Assembly: GCA_963681505.1 (NCBI GenBank)
Contig: OY811972.1
Coordinates: 8,946,775-9,010,774, forward strand
From: Eunapius fragilis
Lineage: Eukaryota > Porifera > Demospongiae > Spongillida > Spongillidae
Direction of reading: 5' to 3'
Length of the DNA: 64,000 nt
Part shown: piece after piece, positions 34,195 to 45,544 of the stretch
How positions within the stretch are numbered: position 1 is the stretch's first letter
How the letters are laid out: every line of letters begins with the position of its first letter
Made by a program: the position numbers and the translations under genes
Notes under the pieces: generated by a model
Told to the model about the DNA's origin: nothing
The model's input: only the letters and a program-made list of their open reading frames with translations
The model's database searches: none

Positions 34195-34990
34195 AATTAA
34201 AGGTTTTTTTAAAAAATCATTCGAGCAATCACATAGGAGGGTCCAAATATATTTCCGCCATTCCCAAATTTCATTGGTTTCAGAAATTGAGAATTTGCAT
34301 TATCTTCCAATATTTTATTGTTTCATCAAATTCAATTCATGCAGGTAATCAATTCCGCCTGTATTCTTCTTGATAGATCTCAAATTGCAGTGTATAATTC
34401 CGCCATTTCCCTAGGTTACACGCACTCTCATGTAAAAATTATATTATGGTTTACGTAAGTAACAGTTAATTTCATAACAGTTAATTTCATTCATCATTGA
34501 ACTTTTGATCGCTGAGGTTTGAATGTTATGTAATCCACTTAGCCACACTTTCTGCTAAATCAACTCAAAATGGCTGCTCACACATAAAACCATTTCTGGT
34601 CCTCAGGGGTTATCAATAATCAACATTTTTATTTTGAAAAAACACCAAGTTCAATATGGTGTCCAAACTGGTTTTTAAAAAGTGGTGATTTTCAACCTTC
34701 TTCTAACAGTATTTGTAAAATCTGTAGTTTAAACCAATTAATAATTTAACTCTTTCACCTCCCACCAAAATGCATATCGTACGTATCTTGATTGCATTTC
34801 ATAAGATCTTTGAGTGGTGTGAAACATGCAACTAGGCTATAAGTGGGAACCAAAATAAAACATGTGAAAGTTGAACTTATCAGTGAAGTGTATCATTATT
34901 CAACAATGTGTATCTCCTAAACCATTAAGGTTATTAAAGTAAACAATGGTCAAATGTCTTCTCATATGAAGACAATCATATATGAGAAAT
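34195..34990. other. Sequence without recognised feature
   Basis: AT-rich; short frames only; no repeat family recognised. Confidence 0.55.
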
Positions 34991-34999
34991 TGCACCAAA

Positions 35000-36070
35000 A
35001 TCTGAGAGGTGCTGTCCATTTGCTGGGTGAAAGGAGGGAGAATGACCCTGGAGCAATTTCCCCTTGTGGCTAGGTGAGAGGCAAGGGGTGTCAAAGTCTG
35101 CATGGCTTCTGCACCCCAGCACCCATAAGTCTCCACTGCTATGGGGATACATGTCCAGCCTAGCTCTGAGCACTTGACATCATTAGCATTGTGCTTGTAC
35201 ACCTCAGCTGCCAGAGCTGCAGATCCACTTGTCACACCTGCTTCCAATAACGTACTTGAATTTAGCATAGATGTGACAGTCAGATCTAGAGCTGCTGGTT
35301 TGCCCAAATCCCGATGAGGGATAAGGATGTCTGCTGGCCATGTTCTATGTCCTTCATGCCCCAAACCACTTCCTGCTTCAACTTGAGGACCCAAACAGGC
35401 TCGTCGACAAGATTCTAAGAGGGCATCCCTGAGCCTGTTGTGCCGCGACACCACATCTCCTCCGTGCTTGCATGTTAAGGCATGGTGGCCTTAAGGGTCC
35501 AAAGTATGGGATTGGCAAAAGGAGCAAACAGGAGTATCAGTAACAGCAATGCCCAACCACCACTTTACAGCAATCTGAAACTCAGCAGGTTCAAGATAGA
35601 GATTCAGCCTGAGGGAAGGAATCACAGAGAGCCATACAGCTGCTTGTGGTGAAGAAATTAAAAGCAGATGTGCTTTGTCAGGCAAGGAGACCTTATCAAG
35701 TCACACACTTAAATCATGATCTAGACAGAGATCTTTGGTGCATCACAACATCAAGATGAGCCAACACTAAGGCATCATCAGAGGAGACAAGTTCATTAAA
35801 AGCCTTGATGGATTCGGCTAGTTGCTTGCAAGAAGATGAGCAGACACCAGAAGCACTTAAAGAGAATATGTAGGCAGCTGAACTGTGTTCTGAAAGACTA
35901 CGGAGCCCAAGGCCCCCTCTGCTTAGGCTGAGTTGGGCTTGTTGCCATGTGACATTGGGTGTGTCTATCGCGGTGCATTCAGAAAAACAGCGACGGACAT
36001 CATCATCAAAGAATTGCAAAGCCTCACCAATTAAGGCTGGGGGGGTAGATCTAGCAAGGTTCACCAACTG
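35000..36070 (-). mobile_element. RLE-type retrotransposon, second subfamily (unit 1)
   Basis: Minus strand carries the thumb region (LARSTPPALIGEALQFF), LSLSRGGLGLRSLSEHSSAA, then LEPAEFQIAVKWWLGIA, CSFC knuckle, RHNRLRDALLESC, WPADILIPHRDLGK then ALDLTVTS, and HNANDVKCSELGWTC. Frameshifts occur near 35490 and 35700. It is 5'-truncated at about 36070, where it abuts TTCACCA-type repeats. The second copy is at 47270-48312. Confidence 0.72.
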
Positions 36071-36295
36071 ATAGTGTAAAATTATTGGGCCAATGTTCAC
36101 AAATTGTGTGTATGTAATATTATTAGGCTGTGTTCACCAACAGTGTATTGTACAATAAATTGTGTGGTTCATTGATATTATGATTGTAATATGTTTTATC
36201 AACCAAACACCTGCAATTATTTATTGTTCTACTTTGTGATAGAGACTTTCCTAAAAAGATCAAATAAAAATGAACAAATGGAAAATTAACGGGCA

Positions 36296-36475
36296 TAGTG
36301 GTAGTTTAAGTGGTGATTGACTTGAGCTATCAACCCTGAAGATAACTAGGCCCAGCTTGTACCAGACATGCAGCCCCAAGACTAGGTGCCTGGTTCAAGC
36401 TGGGCCTACAGGTAGTTAGGTTCAGCCTATAGAGATGGTACGATAACTTACCTCGATTACCACTTAAACTACACC
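36296..36475. mobile_element. Palindromic MITE A (unit 1)
   Basis: TAGTTTAAGTGGTGATT and AATTACCACTTAAACTA-like arms, with inner arms ACTAGGCCCAGCTTG / CAAGCTGGGCCTA. The copy in unit 2 is at 48703-48914, where an inner box is tandemly repeated. Confidence 0.65.
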
Positions 36476-36571
36476 TACATGTACATGTATGCCAAATTAG
36501 TGTGTCAAGCAATGAAACTTAAAAGAAAAAAGAAAGTGATCCAGAGAGAAGAGTTAGTGGGATGGACATCA

Positions 36572-36794
36572 GGATCACCTTAGTTACCAAATCTGGGTCT
36601 GGGTGAAGTAAGGTACTGTACACCTTGCTAAACTTGAGACTTCACCAATTCATCATAACAGAGATGGCTTTAACATATTCATAGTTGACCAGGAGTTTGG
36701 TCAACTATGAATATTATAAGAAGCCAATTCTGTTGTGATGAATAGATTAAGTCACAAGTTCACCCAGAACCAGATTTGGTAACTAAGGTAATCC
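36572..36794. mobile_element. Palindromic MITE B (unit 1, uninterrupted)
   Basis: GGATCACCTTAGTTACCAAAT pairs with ATTTGGTAACTAAGGTAATCC, and the centre is a strong hairpin (ATTCATAGTTGACCA / TGGTCAACTATGAAT). In unit 2 the same MITE is split by the ISL2EU element. Confidence 0.7.
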
Positions 36795-36799
36795 TTGAG

Positions 36800-37541
36800 G
36801 GCATTTGGAAATAATTAACATAAATTAAATTTTCAAAAATGCCAACCCTATGAATAATTTTAAGTTCGTTAAACAGGTCAATGTCATACTGTAGGTATTT
36901 AGTTAATTCATTCCCACAAATAAGTAGGCAAAGTATGAAAGGTCATGATGGAAATTAAATATTCAGTGCACAATATTTTCATATAAAAGATGTGGGTGGT
37001 AAACATATATCCAGCAAAGTGTACATATCTATGAAGAGAATTTGAAGTTTAATTAATACTAATTTGATGTGGAATGACTCCATTTTAATCCGATGAATGC
37101 TCAAATTTTTTTAACATTAACATTATTAGGCTGTTTGAGCAATTATTAAGCCTACATATTAAATATTGCATGTACATGAATACATGTACATCAGACTTGT
37201 GTACTTTTACTATATAATTATTTCACGTGTGCTCTCTAATTCTGTACCATGTGTTCTCAAATTGTGTACAATTATAAGGCTGTGTTCAACAATTTGTACC
37301 ATTACATACATGTCATGTAGCCAAGTTCATTACAATCATTAAGATTCAATTAAAAAAATTTGGGCCAATGTGAAGATGAAATTTTAAGACCAATTATCCA
37401 CATGTACCTAATTGTGTACTGTGTTCATCAAGTATCAGACACACACATGATAGTTGTGTAATAACAATTACCAATAATGTTCCCCAATTCATCAATTGTT
37501 AAAACCTTATCTTTCAACAAGCCTCAATTATGGCAAGTGGG

Positions 37542-37575
<34 letters not shown>

Positions 37576-37855
37576 CGCGCATGCCTGTAGTTAACATATA
37601 GATTTTGGTGAACCCATAAATCAATAATTGTCCTTGCAAAGGTATCAAATGCATAATGGTTCCTAAAGGAATAAAGACCTCTATTACACATGCGTATTGT
37701 TTGCCCCAGATTGATTTGCATTGTATGTGGCTCAGGTTATATATCAGTGATCAATCAACATTACTAAAAATCAACAGTTTTCACATGCAAACACAATGCC
37801 AAATCAAGCAGGCATTGACACCGTAACATGTACTGATATACTGACATCAGAATCA
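36800..37855. repeat. TTCACCA-type repeat region downstream of NTPase gene (unit 1)
   Basis: AT-rich, non-coding, with degenerate GTGTTC.(A/C)CAATTGTGTAC modules and a (TG)n tract at 37543-37572. Duplicated at 54755-55810. Confidence 0.6.
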
Positions 37856-37859
37856 AAGA

Positions 37860-39749
37860 TCAAGGTAGGGCCTTAAGACATTTAATTTCTTTGGGCCAGA
37901 CATGTTCAAAAAGAAATTCTTCGTCCAAAACAGAAATATTCTTATGCTTAAAGTATTCCAGTGCTGCAGGTGTGATGCTTCGTGTTGTGGCCAGGTATCT
38001 GAACGAGTTGGACAAGGGGATACCACTTCGCTGGTACGCTTCCAATGCCAGCTTCTCTCGGCTGAAGAATTTTGCGGCAATGTCTTCAGCACTGTCCTGC
38101 TTAACTCCTTTTTCGGCTTCTGTGAAAATAGTAGAGGTGCCAAGCTTCACTTGGACACGATAAGCAATGCTGGACTTGTGGTCGTCTGGTATAAGGACAA
38201 CAGCATCAGCACCAAAGGCATCTCGGCCATGCATGAGCTCCTTGTACATCACATAATGGTCAAAGGACACAGGATGTTCATCACCCTCTTTGTTGAGATT
38301 TAGTGGGGATATCTCAGAGAACTTAACTGGATTTGGAACTTTGGCGATTTTTTCAAATGCTTTGGCCAGAAACCGACAGGTCACATTTTCTGCAACTACT
38401 CCCATCTTATGGCCAGATGGCATGTAAAGAGCAGCAGCCTCAAAGGCAGTCACAATCAGTTTACCTTGCATAGCCACTGTAAAATATACCAGGGGACTGC
38501 CAAACCCAATTCTTTTCAAAGTTGGGTCATCTGTACATGTGATGTACCTAATGAGGCCAGCATCAGCCATGTCATACAAAATGCTCTCTGGATGGTCAGC
38601 AAGGCTTTTTGCAAGGTGCGTTGGAATCAAATGTGTTGTAGCAGCAGCAAAAGTGAGATGATTGAGATTGTCAGTACACCGTGGGAGTGCCTCATATATA
38701 GCTTGAAGCACTTGTGCTCTCTCATCAGGTTCAGGGTCAAACTTGACTGATGAGACATGATAAGTCGAAGACTCCCTGTACTGCAAACACTCAGAGAGAA
38801 CTCCGGGTGAGCCACCTGTTTTGATGAACAACTCTGAGAGAGCATCTGTCTCCTCTTCTGAAGGCACATAATTATCAGGCATGTGATTTATGGTCCGATA
38901 AAGACATAAAAAGGAGTCCACATCAAGAAAAGGGTAGATCCAGCGAGGTTGGTACTTGGTGCTGTTCAGGTCAACACCGGTGTAATTAGGATAGTTTGAT
39001 TTGAGTTCATTTGGTAGCTTGGCAAAGGCCAGTTGACGCAAACGAGTGCTGCTGCCGCTGATAATGCAGTTGATTTGGCCATTTGCATCCTCGCCGAGGG
39101 CAAGTATATCATCAATGGTAAGGCGCCCTTCTGGAAACGCACCCATGTAAACATCGTTAAGTTCATCGACAACCAGGAAAAGCTTTTTGTCTGCGCTCTG
39201 AAGAAGCGCGCTTAGGCGCGTAAATAGCGGAGGTTGGCTCGCTGCAGAAACAATTCGCCCCGCCATGCCTGGTATAATGCCGCAACCACGGAAATAGCCT
39301 TCATCGTGGAGGAGGAGGTCGTACAAGTCCAGCTGCTGCTGTAGGATGATGTTACAGGTTGGTTCGTCCACACAAGCCTCTTCTAGGAACTCTGAGATAT
39401 TTGGTCTGATGCCGGACTTTCGTAGATGGTGGCAAATAATTCTTCCAAGACGCGCAGTTGTATCGGCGTAGGACACATAAAGAGTGATTAGTTCAGGGTA
39501 TGCCGTATTAGCTGCTTTAAGCAAACTCTTCAGTAAAGTTGTTTTGCCGACAGCTTTGCAGCCAAGTAGGAGGCGTCGAAAACGGTTTTGCTTATTTAGT
39601 TCACCATTCATCAGACACGAAACGACAGAAGCTTGTTCGCGTACGAAAGCGCGTCGAGTTTCATCCAGGACACACTCGTCCCTAGGAAAGGACGCCTCCA
39701 ATAATTCTAATTCTGCCATGAACTGAACGCGGGAACAATTAAAGGTCAT
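37860..39749 (-). CDS. P-loop NTPase / PD-(D/E)XK-like nuclease (Crinkler/RHS-like), copy 1
   Basis: Intronless minus-strand ORF. From ATG 39749 it gives 629 residues; from the next ATG (39719, MAELELLEASFPRDE) it gives 619, and I number from the latter. Walker A is GCKAVGKTT at 53-61 and Walker B FLVVDE at 181-186. ISGSSTRLR (220-228) looks like a sensor segment. The C-terminal third has GADAVVLIP (D505) followed by RVQVKLG (Q523-x-K525), the D...QxK core of PD-(D/E)XK nucleases, with E494 as possible helix glutamate. This order matches Crinkler/RHS-type proteins, some of which are secreted or nuclear effectors and some transposon-linked. No signal peptide is evident from either ATG. It has no spliceosomal introns, unlike the ankyrin gene. 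Function here is unknown; a domesticated mobile gene or a defence NTPase are both possible. Confidence 0.75.
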   Translation of the reverse strand: MTFNCSRVQFMAELELLEASFPRDECVLDETRRAFVREQASVVSCLMNGELNKQNRFRRLLLGCKAVGKTTLLKSLLKAANTAYPELITLYVSYADTTARLGRIICHHLRKSGIRPNISEFLEEACVDEPTCNIILQQQLDLYDLLLHDEGYFRGCGIIPGMAGRIVSAASQPPLFTRLSALLQSADKKLFLVVDELNDVYMGAFPEGRLTIDDILALGEDANGQINCIISGSSTRLRQLAFAKLPNELKSNYPNYTGVDLNSTKYQPRWIYPFLDVDSFLCLYRTINHMPDNYVPSEEETDALSELFIKTGGSPGVLSECLQYRESSTYHVSSVKFDPEPDERAQVLQAIYEALPRCTDNLNHLTFAAATTHLIPTHLAKSLADHPESILYDMADAGLIRYITCTDDPTLKRIGFGSPLVYFTVAMQGKLIVTAFEAAALYMPSGHKMGVVAENVTCRFLAKAFEKIAKVPNPVKFSEISPLNLNKEGDEHPVSFDHYVMYKELMHGRDAFGADAVVLIPDDHKSSIAYRVQVKLGTSTIFTEAEKGVKQDSAEDIAAKFFSREKLALEAYQRSGIPLSNSFRYLATTRSITPAALEYFKHKNISVLDEEFLFEHVWPKEIKCLKALP

Positions 39750-39952
39750 GAGAACTGGAACAAGAGAGGAAAACAAAGAGGGCAAACAATGACCTTTGCA
39801 ACACAAATATACATAAAGAAATGGGTGGACAAAAAGAGTGCCATACAAAAATCTTTGAGTTAAACCTGTACCTTGTCCAGACGAACATCAGTTGAACAGC
39901 AAGCTAGCGCAGGCGTCGCGATTCTGTAAGTGGCGCTATTTATTGGTTGCGT

Positions 39953-41302
39953 TGTAACAAAGGTCATGTTAACACCTCTACAGTTAATTAAAGGTCGTGC
40001 TGGATGACCAACCGTTATAACATCACATTGGTGGGATGTCCCGCAGTCTGTGTCAGGTACTGATGGAGTGAAAAAGGTGTGTGGCATAACCTGCATTGGA
40101 GGCACAGAAAAATTGCAGCAGGAACAGGCCAGAGATGTTTACACTTCTCAGATCATTGAGGCACTCAGAAGGGGTGAGTCAACCAATAAGAAAAGAAGAT
40201 GCAGGTACTCTCTAGAAAAGGGAATTTTATGTCATCACTCGATCAAAGGTAGCCATCACCCTCAAGTAATAGTTCCAGCCACCCTACGGCCACTTGTCAT
40301 AGAGCAGTTGCATGACAAGTCTGGACACTTAGGCATTCACAAAACACTAGAAAAACTCAGAGAGTGTTTCTACTGGCCTAAGTGTGCATGATGTCAATGT
40401 CAAGAATGCTATCCAACAGTGTGACATTGCCAGAAAAGGAACAACCCTGTTGCTCACCAACCCTGCCAGTTGATGTGATGTTGGGGCAAGGAGAAAGGAA
40501 ACGAGAGTTGCCAGACTATGTCCAAAGGGTGCAACAGTCCCTTCGAGCTGCATTTTCTTCAGTACATAAACACCTTGATGTTGCACACCAATGCCAACAG
40601 CAAGAAGCTGACAAGCTAAACACTGGGGAAGGCCAGTTGCAGATAGGGGATAGGGTATGGTTGTATGAAACTGGTAAGACCAGGAAATTGGCATTCCTAT
40701 GGTGAGGACCTTATAAAGTTGTTGGCAAACTGAGCACTGTAAATTAAGTCCCAAATTGTTCATAGAAATAGGCTGAAACTTTGTTGTAGCAACCCTGATC
40801 TGCCTGCAGACCAACCACATACAAATATTGAAGCAAGCACATCTAAGCCCAACAATAATTCAGAGTTCTTCACATATGTAGAGCATGACCAAGGTGCAAC
40901 AGAAAAACTAGAAGTCATTCAAGAAGGTAACAAAAGTGACTTGCAAGGCCCTGAAGATCAATATATGGATGTTGAACCTGATCCAGCACCACCACAGTAA
41001 TTCAGAAGAAATCCCCCTAGAAACCGCCAACCACCATTGAGATATAGAGATGATGGGCTTGCAGGAACGCAAGGGCTTGAAGGGGGGAGTTATGTAACAA
41101 GGGTCATGTTAGCACCTCTACTGTTAATTCAAGGTCATGCAGGATGAAGCCTGCCCAGAACATTCTAGAACTCTTCAGAACATTCTAGAACTCTTCAGAA
41201 CATTATCTGTGACTATATATATAGACAGTGTGTTGTGTTGTGTAGAGCTGTTGTTTTCTGTGTAATCCCATTTCCAACTGTTATAACATTATACTTGTTA
41301 CA
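39953..41302 (+). mobile_element. Miniature Ty3/Gypsy LTR element (unit 1)
   Basis: TGTAACAA...ends, flanked by GCGT at 39949-39952 and 41303-41306. 5' LTR 39953-40027 is only ~75 bp because the middle of the LTR is missing; 3' LTR 41093-41302 is 210 bp. A polypurine tract (AAGGGGGGAG) precedes the 3' LTR. Internal plus-strand coding gives the integrase zinc domain (HDKSGHLGIHKTLEKL, FYWPKC) and the integrase C-terminal region, but the catalytic core and everything upstream (gag, protease, RT) are gone. It is non-autonomous and lies about 200 bp upstream of the NTPase gene start, in opposite orientation. Confidence 0.8.
40050..40705 (+). pseudogene. Integrase remnant lacking the catalytic core
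   Basis: Zinc-binding part (HSIKGSHHPQVIVP, HDKSGHLGIHKT, CQ..C) is joined directly to the C-terminal part (LPDYVQRVQQSLRAAF, QIGDRVWLY). The ~200-residue DDE core expected between them is absent. Frameshifts separate the pieces. Confidence 0.65.
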
Positions 41303-41309
41303 GCGTCAT

Positions 41310-43060
41310 TTGTATAACAAAATGGTAGATTGCTCCGTAACCCAAGTTACTAAAATTGTAATATCGCAGAGAACATATAATCAGTGTAGATCAAAGGAAG
41401 GAAAAGGTTTGACAATTATTGTCCTGTTGTGTTGATATCATTGGATGTGTTCATCAATTGTAACAACTATAATGTGCTTGGGTTCACCAATTAGGGAGAC
41501 TTCACTGATTGTGTAACATTATTGGACTAATGTTCACAAATTGTGTGTATGTAATTATTAGGCTATGTTCACCAACAGTGTATTGTACAATTATTACAAT
41601 AAATTGTGTTCACCAATTGTGTTAATGCTAAGTTCACCAGTTGTGGAAAATTATTGCTTCTACATGTACATGGTGTGATTACAAATTATATGCTATTGGT
41701 GAACACAGTTTACATAATTGTTGACCACAAGTACAAGTTAGTTAACCCAATAGGTTTTCAACTGAATATGCTAAATGGAAAATGATGAACCTATACATGT
41801 AGTACAGTTTAGTGAATTCAGCCTCATCATTTAACATACATGTACTTGGTGAACACTCACAAATACAAATGTGAACTATGGACTTGTATACCATGGTGAA
41901 CATGTCTAAAAAAAAAATCTTTTGCCTATTAAAATTGCACACACAATTTGTAAGTGTTCACCAATTGTTTATGAATTGTAACAAATTATTAGGCTCAGTT
42001 AATCAATTGTGAGCTATAATTAAGCTTACACATAAAATATTGTATGTACACCAGACTTGTGTACAGTTACTGTGTTCAATAATTGTGCATAATACATGTG
42101 TTCTCCAAATAGTGTATATGTGTTCGACAGTTTTTACAATTACAGGTTCCAATTAACTTAAGAGACAGATAGTAATTGTAGTGCCTTTTAGTTGTGAGTA
42201 TGTATCTGCTGCTGTGTATCGTATAATAACTTTGGAATTTGATTATCGAACAAACTAATTATGTGGGTGTGTTCACCAATTACAATACATCACATGTAGA
42301 CTGTGCTAATCATTTGAAAACTGTTTTCCCAAATTCTGTAAAATAGCATTAACCCTTCACTACAATGTAGGGTCACCAAATCTGCATAATAAAGACACAT
42401 GTACATGTATGTTTATCAATTGCAGGTAATATTAGTTGGCCAATATTTATCCAACCATGGGATGTGTTATCACTAATATGCTAAATGTAACCATCAGAGC
42501 ACAAAGGGATGCTAGCAAATCAAAAAACTGACATTTCGACAATTATATTAATTAGGTATATGGGGGTGAATATCTCTCTTGTGAGGATGGTAGCTAGGGT
42601 CATCGAAAGTAGAAGAATTGTTCCAGGTTTAAACTTAATAATCAATATTAAAACAATCATCATTTGATTTTGATCAGTTATCATTTATTTCTGAATTGTA
42701 CTCATCAAAATAGTCTCGTAGACCAGACAGACCTACATCGTAATTCAGTGATGAAGTTGGGTGTGGCCCGTCTAGGCACAGCGATCGATATACTTTACTG
42801 GCTCAGCTCACCAAGTGTGTAGCTTTATTGGGCCTACAGTATGTTTACCAAATGTGTACAACTATTAGTCCCGTGTTCTCCAGTGAGTTGCGTGAAAATA
42901 CAAGACACTTAATTTTGTCTCAAACTCAATCCTTTAGGCCAATAGTTATAACAATACCCTCACCCGGCGGATGTACCAGGAAGCATGCAGGAAGTCAGGC
43001 ACAAACAACAACCTATATTAGCGCTAAAACGTCTTACCTGCAATGGAATCCCGTCCTTTA
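41310..43060. repeat. TTCACCA-type repeat region (unit 1)
   Basis: Begins with a short conserved stretch after the LTR (ATGGTAGATTGCTCCGTAAC...), then many degenerate GTGTTCACCAATTGTGT / AATTATTAGGCT modules, then a unique-looking ~850 bp segment that recurs at 63105-63935. Confidence 0.6.
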
Positions 43061-43114
43061 GGAAGCTACGGTGGCCCGGTAGGTCGCGGGTACGAGCAGC
43101 GGTTTGAGAGCAAA

Positions 43115-43315
43115 AATGAGTACGAGCAACGGTCTGAGAGCAAAATTGCGTACGGTCCGAGAGCAAAATTGCGTACGGTCCGAGAGCAAAATTGCGTACG
43201 GTCCGAGAGCAAAATTGCGTACGGTCTGAGAGCAAAATTGCGTACGGTCCGAGAGCAAAATTGCGTATGGTCCGAGAGCAAAAACGCGCAGGAGCTGAGA
43301 GCAAAAATGCGTACG
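43115..43315. repeat. 23-bp tandem array, left arm
   Basis: About eight copies of a unit like GGTCCGAGAGCAAAATTGCGTAC with sporadic changes. The inverted counterpart in the right arm is 45340-45500 with fewer copies. Confidence 0.85.
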
Positions 43316-43495
43316 AACAGTTGTTTACATTGGATTTAGGCATTACGCCATTTGTTTTTTTTCTTTAAAAAAATGGCTTCCAGATGCATCGCTAGCGTCA
43401 CCCGTTTGTAACTTTTCCAAGGGCTGTTAACATCCTGAGGCAGCGCAAGGCAGCTATTCTCGATCCCTGATTGCGCACCGGTGTGTAACTGTTTG

Positions 43496-43647
<152 letters not shown>

Positions 43648-43782
43648 AATTCCTTTACATCGTGATGTGTATCTCTTTATTTGTCATACACTGGTACAGT
43701 TAAGAGCAGTCTTGGGAGATTTACCAAAAGCACGGACAGCTGTGGTCTTATCTTATTTACTGTGCACTAAGTCGGCTGACTG

Positions 43783-43853
<71 letters not shown>

Positions 43854-44344
43854 TGTGTGTGGTTTGTCTGCATCATGCATGTCTATGTTCTAGGCGTTAC
43901 AGAAGGGAAATTTACTTTTAAATCATGCATACTTTCATTTATTGTTTTGTCTCACTATTAATTGGGCCAAGGATCTTGTAACACTCAAGATTGAGATACT
44001 AGTAATCGGCTTCAACCGCCCAGAACTCTCTAAGTTGCTGACATGTTGTTCCTCTCTCTCTCATTGCGTTGTTGCAGCTTGGATTGCCTCCCTGTCATTC
44101 TCAGGCTTGGGCAGTGCTGTTAACAGTAGGTGACGGCAGTGTTCAACACCAAGGTCTCCCTCTCCAATGCCATGTCTGCTCTGGACCCTCCCATTCCCCA
44201 GAGGGTCTTGTCAGGAATGATAATGATATAAGCTCAACATTTCCACATCTTGTTGGAGTCTCCAACAGAACTTACCTTCTGTCAGTAGCAGTTAGATCCT
44301 CATGCTTCCTCTTGGCTACCGGTGGTCCCTTCCCCTTCTGGTGA

Positions 44345-44440
44345 CCAAAAGGGTTGAGAGCAGTATTGGCACATAGATATCCAACTCAAGCCACCACCAA
44401 TGGCCATCTGGTACTCATTGGAATCCAGGTACAAACCCAT
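44345..44440 (-). mobile_element. RLE retrotransposon fragment captured in the foldback loop
   Basis: Minus strand reads PGMGLYLDSNEYQMAIGGGL, SWISMCQYCSQPF. This aligns with the LSLDPYEFQVALKWWLG ... CPYC block of the RLE elements, ending in the zinc knuckle. Confidence 0.45.
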
Positions 44441-44920
44441 ACCAGGGGAAGCGACCACCGGTAGCCAAGAGGAAGCATGAGGAGCTAACTGCTACTGACA
44501 GAAAGTAAGCTCTGTTGGTTGGGGAGGAAGACTCCAACAAGATGTGGAAATGTTAAGCTTATATCATTATCATTTGACCCTCTGGGAAATGGGAGGGTCC
44601 AGAGCAGAGATGGCATTGGAGAGAGAGACCTTGGTGTTGAACACTGCCGTCGCCTACTGTTAACAGCACTGCCCAAGCCTGAGAATGACAGGGAGGCAAT
44701 CAAAGCTGCAACAACGCAATGAGAGAGAGAGGGACAACATGTCAGCAACTTAGAGAGTTCTGGGCGGTTGAAGCCGATTACTAGTATCTCAATCTTGAGT
44801 GTTACAAGATCCTTGGCCCAATTAATAGTGGGACAAAACAATAAATGAAAGTATGCATGATTTAAAAGTAATTTTCCCTTCTTTAACGCCCAGAACATAG
44901 ACATGCATGATGCAGACAAA

Positions 44921-44978
<58 letters not shown>

Positions 44979-45041
44979 CAGTCAGCCGACTTAGTGCCAG
45001 TGTATGACAAATAGAGATACACATCACGATGTAAAGGAATT

Positions 45042-45148
<107 letters not shown>

Positions 45149-45339
45149 AAAACAGTTACACACCGGTGCGCAATCAGGGATCGAGAATAGCTGCCTTGCG
45201 CTGCCTCAGGATGTTAATAGCCCTTGGAAAAGTTACAAACGGGTGACGCTAGCTATGCATCTGGAAGCCATTTTTTTAAGAAAAAAAAAACAAATGGCGT
45301 AATGCCTAAATCCAATGTAAACAACTGCTCTCAGCTCGT

Positions 45340-45500
45340 ACGCATTTTTGCTCTCAGCTCCTGCGCGTTTTTGCTCTCGGACCATACGCAATTTTGCTCT
45401 CGGACCGTACGCAATTTTGCTCTCAGACCGTACGCAATTTTGCTCTCGGACCGTACGCAATTTTGCTCTCAGACCGTTGCTCGTACTCATTTTTGCTCTC
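45340..45500. repeat. 23-bp tandem array, right arm (inverted)
   Basis: Complement of the left array (GTACGCAATTTTGCTCTCGGACC units). Copy number is lower than in the left arm, so the arms are diverging by unequal repeat change. Confidence 0.85.
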
Positions 45501-45544
45501 AAACCGCTGCTCGTACCCGCGACCTACCGGGCCACCGTAGGAAG

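Larger units (their letters stand above)
35050..43065. repeat. Segmental duplication, unit 1
   Basis: Unit 1 is collinear with 47295-63935: RLE fragment, hairpin MITEs, NTPase-nuclease gene, LTR element, then TTCACCA-repeat region and an exon-like block. Divergence is low in and around the gene. Unit 1 continues at 45541-45600 beyond the foldback insertion. Confidence 0.85.

Noticed and set aside
39749..39848. N-terminal extension of the NTPase ORF upstream of the ATG
   Set aside because: The extension begins at TTG, not ATG, and differs between the copies; ATG at 39749 or 39719 is more credible.
41321..41435. Small frame beginning M(V/A)DCSVTQVTKIV after the LTR element in both units
   Set aside because: Only about 20 residues are shared before the frames diverge; no splice-compatible continuation was found.
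42540..43060. Separate gene in the unique-looking segment conserved in both units
   Set aside because: Only short frames differ between units; conservation is explained by the recent duplication.
43115..43315. Array that superficially resembles a CRISPR
   Set aside because: Units are contiguous with no unique spacers, and the genome is eukaryotic.
43042..43339. Repetitive protein-like frames through the 23-bp array
   Set aside because: The unit is not a multiple of three and frames are open on several phases by composition; the array is part of the foldback terminus.
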